Assembly (NCBI GenBank): GCA_019693395.1
Contig: JAAMXP010000803.1
Span: 1-16,452, forward strand
Reading direction: 5' to 3'
Source: Ettlia oleoabundans
Taxonomy: Eukaryota; Chlorophyta; Chlorophyceae; Chlamydomonadales
DNA: 16,452 bases
Part shown: positions 10,314 through 16,452 of the stretch, in pieces
How positions within the stretch are numbered: position 1 is the first letter of the stretch
Layout: each line of letters begins with the position of its first letter
The notes under the pieces: generated by a model
What the model saw: the letters and a program-made list of their open reading frames with translations, nothing else
The model's database searches: none
Told to the model about the DNA's origin: nothing
Program-made: the position numbers and the translations under genes

Positions 10314-10365
10314 GATAAATGTGCACCCTGCCATTGCCAGCAGTTGTTTGCACGTGATACAAGAG

Positions 10366-11672
10366 CTAGGGGATCAGAACATTGATGGTGGTGGCAACAA
10401 CCTGCCGACATATGGGGCACTTGCTGCGCGCTTCCCGCCGTGCCGCACACCCTTCGCAAAGCGCCAAGTGACGGCAAGGAAGCAGCAGCACTGCCCGTGG
10501 TGCATCAAGAAACACAACACACTGGCTGCTGCCGCCGCTGCTGCCAGAACGTTCCAATTGGGGCCCCTTGAGCAGCGTCGCCAGCTTGGCAAGCAGCTCA
10601 TTGTTAATGCTGCCAGCTGCACTGCTTCGTTTACTGCTGGGTACCAACAGCCACACCAGCCGTCGGCATGCTTCAACATCTGGCCGCTCCAGGGCCAGTT
10701 GCAGCGGGAGCCTGCCCTCCTTATCACAGGCCCTGGGGTCAGCTCCTGCTTCCAGCAGCGCCTCAGCTGTCGCTGCCGCCGCCTCAGGATCCTGGTTCAA
10801 GGCCGCACAGTGCAGGGGCTGGTGGCCGGTGGCGGTTGCGGCCCGCACATCAGCACCCGCCGCCAGCAGTGACTGTATGATGAGCGAAGCAGCCGCTGCC
10901 TTGCACTCGATTGCTGCCAGGTGCAGAGGCTGGGAGGCCGCCAGGTGCGGTGGGTGGATGCCCCCTCCAGCGCTTGCCAGCACGTCTGCACCCGCCTCCA
11001 CCAGTGCTTGTATGGCAGCTATGGCTGCCTGAGGATTCGAGTTCAAAACCGCAAAATGGATTGGCTGTATGTCGTAAGGGCCTGCCTGCATCTGCGCATC
11101 TGCGCCTGCTGCCAGCAGAGCACTGATGGCCGCCGCAGCTGCTGCAGCAGAGTTGTTGAGGGCCGCCACATGCAGCGGTGCAGCATGTTGTTTCTCATCC
11201 TTTGCGTGCAGGTCTGCTCCTTCTGCCAACAGTGCTGCAATCAGGCTGCGCACTGCTGCGGGTTCAGGATTCTTCCAAGCCAGCAGGTGCAGGGGCGTGC
11301 GCCCTTCCTTGTCCTTGCCGTTCACGTCCTGCCCCGCCTTGAGGCAGGTGTAGGCAGCTATCAGAGCATCGTAGCGATCCTCAATCAACACAGCCTCATG
11401 CAGAGTCACCTGCAGATGGGAGGAGATATGGTTCGACAAAAAAATAAGCAAATAAATACATGTGCAGCTGCAATGCAGACCGTCGCGTTGAGGTACCGCT
11501 GGCACAAGTGTCGGTGCGGCGCCGGGCGGCGGCATTTGCTAGGGTCCCGCACCTGCGGCTTGATCGACGTCTCTTGTGCCTGTTGTTGGTCTCGCGGCAC
11601 ACCGAGGGTTCCCGCTGAAGCCTCGCCCCGGGGCGGCCGCGTCCTGCTGCCCGACGACAGCGCGCGAGCCAT
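10366..11672 (-). CDS. Ankyrin-repeat protein with C-terminal RING-type zinc finger
   Basis: Probably an E3 ubiquitin ligase or a former one; target unknown. Two exons, 11672-11553 (40 residues) and 11409-10366 (347 residues), joined in phase 0 at KPQ|VTLHEAV; total 387 residues. The same start context (GACATGGCTC), donor (AAGCCGCAG|GTGCG) and second-exon start recur in the neighbouring paralogue at 13005-13687, which supports the model. Exon 1 is Ser/Arg/Gln rich and unrecognised. Residues 41-290 hold about six to seven ankyrin repeats, with TPLHLLA, APLHVAALN, QPIHFAVLN, QPLHLAAIE, QPLHCAALN and LPLQLALE, each followed by an alanine-rich helix and (L)xAGAD. Residues 337-374 are a C3HC4-like RING: Cys337, Cys352, His354, Cys358, Cys361, Cys371 and Cys374. 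The second ligand is Phe340 (TTT) instead of Cys. A TGTAA signal lies 53 bases after the stop. Confidence 0.85.
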
Positions 11673-12940
11673 GTCGTGTGCGCGACACAAGCAGTGCTGG
11701 TTGCAACGTGAACCGAGACGTGTCTACCAACTTTGTAAGAAGCGCAAAAAATGGAACACAGAAGACAATCCGTCTGCCTAGTCCCCGCAGTTGAACGGCC
11801 AGGTGGCAGGGCGGGAGCGCTGCCGCCGCTGCGGGTACCAAACCCTACCGCCCGCAGGTGCGGCCTGCCCAGCTGGATGGCGCTCCTCGCTGGTGTTTAT
11901 GAATCTCTAATGGAGATGTGCAGGTCTGTAGCTCAGCTGAAGGCAGATTCTCTCACCCTGCAGGCCGTTGCCACACCACAGCGCTCAGTGCGTGGCGCGC
12001 TTTGGGCAAGCCTCAGGCCATCGCTAGAGGATGGGGATCGCAATATAACCTGCTCTAGTGCACACCAGTCGGTGAACCTCACTGTTACTTTAATTTCCCT
12101 GACACTTGGTTATCTTGGTTTCACCAGCCGCATACACGGCGACATGTTGAGCGGCGCTGATTGCTGCCTTGAGCTGTGGCCTGCCGTTGCCTGGTGGTCC
12201 GTCCTTCCTCTGTAACTGGCAGTTCATCCTGCTCCCAACTGAGCTGTTGGACTGTTCCGAAACACAGCGGGGTGCAACCCTGCAAGCACTGGAGCTGCAC
12301 ATACAACAGCCCTGTGGCTGTTGCTGCCACCTTCTGCTGCCATCCACGATCTCCCTACTTTTACTCGCTCCTTAGCTTCCCCTTACTCAACCCAGTTTGA
12401 TAATCTTTGACAAACATAATTTCAATTGCTGAGATGCAACTGCATGCACTTGATGAACCTGCATAGATCCAGCTCAGGCATGCTAGCCTCTGCCAGCAGC
12501 ACCTCACCTAGACAGCAGCGCCTGCACCCAGCGTTGCGGCCTACATACCCAAACGTCGATAAGGTAAAAGGGCAGATTCTTTGCAAAAGGGAGAAGGGGG
12601 ATGCGATGTGTGCATGCTGCCTCATGAGGGTCATAGGACATTGCAGACGCAGGGAGCAGGGCAACAAGGAGGGCAAGCAAGCACATGATGAACCATTGAC
12701 GCGAAGGCTCTAAAGGTGCAGCAAAGCGCGGTCTCTCTGGAGGACTGGAAGGTTCAGGGAAGCAGATGGCGCCCCACCAGTAGGAAACAAGGCAGTAATC
12801 ACATCGAGGATGAAAGGGTCGAGGAAAGCGAGATGTTGGGGTGACAAGGTCAATAGCGGACACGCAGCACCGTGCTTTGGAAGTTGCAAAAGTACGGTGG
12901 TGTGATTGTGACAGCTGGTGGCCAAAGTGGGGACCTGGGC
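11673..12940. other. Intergenic: promoter of the ankyrin-RING gene and 3' flank of its truncated paralogue
   Basis: About 1.27 kb without a gene I can support. Open frames on both strands up to about 160 codons exist but show no family motif, and their reading is interrupted in the manner of GC-rich noncoding DNA. No transposon ends or long repeats were seen. Confidence 0.5.
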
Positions 12941-13042
12941 CTACGAGTGGTAGATGGTGGCTTTGATTGTGACAGCCTGGCGGCATACAGGGCAGGCAGC
13001 GTTCTCAGCCAGGGGCCCAGCGCACCCAGCACACACCAAGCA
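12941..13042 (-). pseudogene. Out-of-frame RING-finger C-terminal half belonging to the truncated ankyrin paralogue
   Basis: In the frame shifted relative to the ankyrin frame, the minus strand encodes 33 residues and a TAG stop. They include VCAGCAG and CPVCRQAVTIK, clear counterparts of LCEGCAA and CPICRQVVATT in the intact neighbour. Thus the last four RING cysteines are present while the first half of the finger is gone. The ankyrin frame and this frame overlap in 13005-13042, so they cannot be read continuously without a shift. This is best read as a deletion junction near 13040. Confidence 0.7.
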
Positions 13043-13687
13043 AGCTGTTGCAAGCTGCGTGGTGCAGCGGCTGGTACTTTAACACATCTGTTGCGTGCAC
13101 GTCAGCACCTGCTGCTACGAACGCCTCGATTGCGGCTGCCGCTGCCGCTGCACTTTGACTTATAGCAGCAAGGTGCAATGGCTCGTAGCCAAATAGCTTT
13201 GGGATGCTTTTTGCCCGCACATTCCCGCCCTCTGCTGCCAGGTTTGCAACCAGGCTGCGCACTGCCGCTGGAATGGGGTTCTCTGAAGCCACCAGATGCA
13301 GGGGCGTGCGCCCTTCCTTGTCCCTGCCGTTCACGTCCTGCCCTGCCTTGAGGCAGGTGTGCACAGCAATGATGGCATCATGCCGGTCTTCAAGGATAAC
13401 AGCCTCATGCAGAGTCATCTGCAGTTGGCAGTAGGTTATATCACTGTAGGGTGACGAAAACCGCCACGCGAGGAGGATGTGCAGACATGGTGTGCAGGTT
13501 GTGGCTGCCTGCAACGGCAGCAACGGGGGCAGCGGTCGCCCGACACCACATGGCGATTGTGTCCTCGCACCTGCGGCTTAGTTGACGGCTGAAGCGCCTG
13601 AAGATGGCGACGCGCTGTGAAGGAGGGGCAGGCGACGTCGCCGGAGGGCTGTTGTGCGCTGCTGCCGGAGGACAGGGATGGAGCCAT
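13005..13687 (-). CDS. Truncated ankyrin-repeat paralogue of the gene at 10366-11672, possibly a pseudogene
   Basis: Two exons, 13687-13571 (39 residues) and 13418-13005 (137 residues), phase 0, total 176 residues against 387 in the neighbour. Exon 1 (MAPSLSSGSS to STKPQ) matches the neighbour's MARALSSGSR to SIKPQ. Exon 2 begins MTLHEAVILEDRHDA, matching VTLHEAVLIEDRYDA, and shares TCLKAGQDVNG.DKEGRTPLHL. About three to four ankyrin units remain (RTPLHLVAS, EPLHLAAIS, QPLHHAACN). The frame then ends with a short non-homologous tail and TGA at 13005-13007. The rest of the ankyrin array and the first half of the RING finger are absent, and the RING's second half lies just beyond in another frame (12941-13042). 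Same orientation and adjacency indicate tandem duplication followed by an internal deletion. Conserved splice sites mean it may still be transcribed; whether the short protein works is unknown. Confidence 0.65.
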
Positions 13688-14440
13688 GTCGCCTTGCTGA
13701 GCGATTGGTTGAAATTAATGAGGAGCCGGGCCATCCGCTACGTGTAATCACTTACGCCGCACGAGATGCCGCCACCGAGGAGGCAGAGCGCGCTGGCCAC
13801 GCCCTGTCACCGCCTTTTGCTGCTGTCTCCTGTAGACCTTTACTGTGCGACTTTTGGAAATTGGAAAACCTTCAGCCAAAGAATGAACAGGCCCTTTGGT
13901 CCTACAATAACGTAAGCCACATTTGCAGTGACAGCCAGCGGCAGGATTACGAGCCTACAAAAAGTGACACGCACGGTGTCCGATGCCGCAGCCCCGAGGG
14001 CCCTCTGGTGCCCAGGCCTTTACTGCTTGTAGCCTGCTGCTGCATCCTCTCCTCATGCAAGTTACGAGGGCTGGCACTTGAAAGCCGTACATGAAGCCCG
14101 GGTTTGCGTCATCCAAGGTGATGTGGGGGGCGCACTGTAGCAGCATCCAGTGTTGCATTTGTGACGAATGCTAACTGGGAGCAGGGGTAGCATGAACTGA
14201 TGCGAAGCAAAGGTACGAATATTAAATTTGAATGATGTGATTGGTCATTGTACTTGGTTTCTTTCGTAGAAAAGGGCCACCGCTGTAGGAAGCAAAAGAT
14301 GAGAGTCTGTAGCGGCGAACGCTTTGCTGCCACCGCGGCTCAGCATGGGGTTGCCAATTTCCGGCTACCAGCACCGAAACTTGGCAATCCACACAAGCCG
14401 CATTTGCAAGCTTTTTCCTCGCCAGCTCACCCATAGACAC
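13688..14440. other. Divergent intergenic region between the ankyrin paralogue and the F-box/UvrD-like gene
   Basis: About 750 bases with the two flanking genes transcribed away from each other, so both promoters should lie here. A minus-strand open frame at 13955-14158 has protein-like composition but no recognised family. The F-box frame is open upstream of 14441 to 14324, so an earlier start is possible. Confidence 0.5.
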
Positions 14441-16321
14441 ATGAAGGAGGCGGCGCAAAGACCGAGGGCTGTGCATCGCGACCTGTTGGCCCTCCCGGAG
14501 TTTATCGACGCGCTTTACGCGCAGCTCAGCACGCGCGATGTTTGTCGCGCGGCCGCAGTGTCAGGTGCGGGGTCCGGCTTGCCGACGTGGGCCGGTCATG
14601 TTGCCGCCCGCCATGGCGGCCTGGCCAGTTTGCCGCGTACGGGCCCGGCTTGCCCCAGCCCCAACCCGACATTGTCTTCACCCAAGTTCGTCCCAACCCT
14701 ACTGACAGACACATCTCCTGTGGGAGTTTCGATGCCGCAGGGGCTGGCAGGATGGCGTACAGCAGCGCGTGGAGCAGCGCTTCGTGCCGCCGTCAGCGCG
14801 GCAGCCTCAGAGGTCGCTTCGGTTCTGGGGCTGGCTGGAAGACAGACCCGCACCGCGACGCGCTTAAGGCTGCCTGAACAGTCCGCCTGGGCGGCAGCCT
14901 GTCAGCCAGCACCCTCAAACCAGATTGAGGCCGAGATGGTGGTTGAAGATATCGCAGGGGTGGAAGCCGGCGATGGTGCGGCTGAAGGCCCCCGCCCCAA
15001 CGCCCCCGCGGCAGCACCACCACCACCCCAGCTTCTCGTCCCAGCCCTGGTCAACGCAGCGCAGAAGTTTGACCAGCTGGGTGCTGACCTGGCGATCAGC
15101 GGCGGCGCGGCTGGCAAAGCGCTGCGGCGGCTCGGGAGCAGCTGCTGCGTGGTCCTACCGCCGAGGACGTGGGATCCCGGTGATCGAGCGCTCATGGGAT
15201 TTCCAACAGCCGCAATGATGGAAGCCCTGAGCCGCCACCAGGCTTTCCAGAGACGGCATGAGCAAGGCCAGCAGCGGCAAGGGTTCAGCCAGGGCGAGGG
15301 TGAGGGCTTGTCCACGCACCCCCGCCCAGCCAGCACCAGGATGGAGGCGGATTGCTGGGCTTCTTTGGCACAGCATTCCTGGCGCTGATGTGTTCAGAGG
15401 GCGGCCGAGGCGTGGCAGGACTGGCAGAGCGAGCCCCCACCGCCGCTGCAGCTCTGTGCCTGTTGCACGTGCAGCCTTAGCTTGCCTGCTTTGCCCATCC
15501 CCCGAAGGCATGCGTGTCTGTGGCACCAGGAGTCTGAACCCGTGCTGCAACTATATATTACTTCAACTTTACTTTCGCCACTGTGTATTGCTGGGTGCTG
15601 CTGTACCATCCCGCCCTTTCCTTCCCCACGTTTCTCACATTACACGGCCTTCCAATGCCGTCCTACCTGCCACCCCACTAGTTGCCAAGGGAGGAGGTGA
15701 GGGTGCAGTGTTTGTGGCTGCATACCTCTTCCCCTGTGCCCACTGGATTCTACACTATATAAACCCGCCTGGAGATGGCCCGCGCCGCCGAACCGCCCAT
15801 TGCCCATCCAAGCACGCGGGGTTGGTTGCTACATATGCACCCCAGCACCAGCAATGGGTTGGTGAAACAGTGATAGCACGGGTGCCAGGTCTTCACGCTT
15901 GACCTTTTCACGCTTACACCCACACCCTCACTTAGAAACCCCACCCCCACGCCCACCTGTAGAACCTTCTTCTGTGGATGACGTCAACATGGTGTACGTG
16001 GCGGTCACCCGCTCGCAGCACTCCCTGCTACTTAACCAGGACCTCTCAGTCTGGCTCACCCGCCCCGCACCAGAAACCGTGGCTGTACGGCTGCGGGACG
16101 AGCAAGTGCTCCGGAGGGCGGCACGGGCGCTATTGGCGGCGCTGGGCGGGATGGCGGCGGGCGTGGAGGGTGGTATGAAACGAAAAGATGAGCAGATTTG
16201 GGAGCAAGCGTTGGCAGCGTTGGAAGCTGCAGAGGCAGGTGGAACAGGGGCAAAAGTGGCAGGTGGGTGCGGGCTTGCTTGCTCGTTGCGGTGGCAGTTC
16301 TACTTTGCTTATATTCGCTGA
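14441..16321 (+). CDS. F-box protein with UvrD/FBH1-like helicase motif VI exon; helicase motor not seen
   Basis: Tentative three-exon gene: 14441-14564, 14751-15299 and 15963-16321, joined in phase 1 each time, 343 residues. Exon 1 carries an F-box-like motif at residues 18-42 (LPEFIDALYAQLSTRDVCRAAAVS). Splicing to 14751 places GWRTAARG directly after it, as the F-box family expects. Exon 2 continues with alanine- and proline-rich sequence of no recognised fold. Exon 3 begins GAA-CCT and has DDVNMVYVAVTRSQHSLLL, which is helicase motif VI of the UvrD/FBH1 superfamily 1 type including its arginine. FBH1 is an F-box DNA helicase in other eukaryotes, so both ends fit that family. However, the nucleotide-binding motif I and motifs II-V, some 500 residues, are missing. 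The junction 15299/15963 is my inference from phase and consensus (GTGAGG...TGTAG). Alternatives are two unrelated genes or a collapsed assembly. The 3' end may splice again near 16260. Confidence 0.5.
15300..15962 (+). other. Putative intron (663 bases) where a helicase motor would be expected
   Basis: Bounded by a GTGAGG donor and a TGTAG acceptor whose phases agree. I searched it by eye in all plus frames for Walker A (GxGKT/S), the DExx box and motif V (HxAKG) and saw none. A 645-base open frame crosses 15258-15902 but has no family motif. It therefore appears to be noncoding. Confidence 0.4.
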
Positions 16322-16452
16322 ATGCACCTGCACGCGCTGCCAAGTTGTGGCACAGTGTATAGAACGGCCGAGGTGCAGTGTCCTCCTTTATATGTGTGCC
16401 CAGGGTTATAGTTTACAGTTTACAAAACAACCTGCCCAACCGCGATAATTAC
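16322..16452. other. Right-edge sequence after the UvrD-like exon
   Basis: About 130 bases to the end of the window, AT-richer than the coding exons. It is probably 3' UTR or intron of the plus-strand gene. No clear TGTAA signal is present before the edge. Confidence 0.4.

Larger units (their letters stand above)
9749..10365. other. Intergenic: ankyrin-RING 3' UTR and F-box/LRR promoter/5' UTR
   Basis: About 620 bases. It includes the TGTAA signal at 10309, an exact small repeat of TTTGTCAGATGTCCC near 9890-9918, and a GGGTGGGTGG run near 10038-10052. An in-frame upstream ATG at 9844 could belong to the F-box/LRR coding region. No other gene is supported. Confidence 0.55.

Noticed and set aside
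10921..11781. Plus-strand open frame of 286 codons
   Set aside because: Antisense to the ankyrin repeats; Cys/Arg-rich composition is that of the reverse of alanine/leucine codons.
11928..12000. tRNA-like start (GTCTGTAGCTCAGCTG)
   Set aside because: The D-arm-like string is present, but no matching acceptor stem, anticodon arm or GGTTCGA T-loop follows in the right spacing.
11751..12215. Plus-strand open frame of 154 codons between the two ankyrin genes
   Set aside because: No recognisable motif, no supporting splice or start signal, and composition like the surrounding intergenic DNA.
15258..15902. Plus-strand open frame of 214 codons
   Set aside because: No domain recognised, starts out of frame inside the F-box gene's exon 2 and crosses the inferred intron; kept as probable noncoding sequence.

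Overview
The window looks like nuclear DNA of a green alga (Chlorophyta). The genes are split by many spliceosomal GT-AG introns of roughly 140-660 bases, and coding exons are GC-rich. The best-recognised gene is a plant-type plastid APS reductase with a fused thioredoxin-like domain. One gene has a TGTAA polyadenylation-type signal just after its stop. I see no operon, ribosome binding site, tRNA, rRNA, CRISPR array or recognisable transposon. The exact genus cannot be told from the sequence alone.

Layout from left to right. (1) 159-1078, minus: 5' part of a MOB1-family kinase-activator gene, three exons, running off the left edge. (2) 1893-6674, minus: a complete 12-exon APS reductase gene, predicted 480 residues, with all catalytic, iron-sulfur and thioredoxin cysteines. 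Its ninth intron holds a decayed duplicate of the exon end that encodes the thioredoxin active site. (3) 7249-9748, minus: a four-exon F-box/leucine-rich-repeat protein, predicted 540 residues. (4) 10366-11672, minus: a two-exon ankyrin-repeat protein with a C-terminal RING finger that lacks one zinc ligand. (5) 13005-13687, minus: a tandem paralogue of gene 4 that has lost several ankyrin repeats and half of the RING finger; the other RING half lies out of frame at 12941-13042. (6) 14441-16321, plus: an F-box gene whose exons can be joined in frame to an exon carrying UvrD/FBH1-type helicase motif VI, although no helicase motor is visible between them.

Genes 2 and 1 are sulfate assimilation and MOB/NDR-kinase signalling functions with no evident link to the rest. 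Genes 3 to 6 are all of ubiquitin-ligase character (two F-box proteins and two ankyrin/RING proteins), but they lie singly and may simply reflect local duplication. Intergenic stretches at 1079-1892, 6675-7248, 9749-10365, 11673-12940 and 13688-14440 contain UTRs and promoters but no gene I can support. All exon boundaries were placed by eye from splice consensus, phase and family similarity; no transcript evidence was available. I did not find a convincing new biological system. The most unusual items are the motor-less F-box/UvrD gene, the broken ankyrin-RING paralogue and the exon-fragment duplication in the APS reductase gene.
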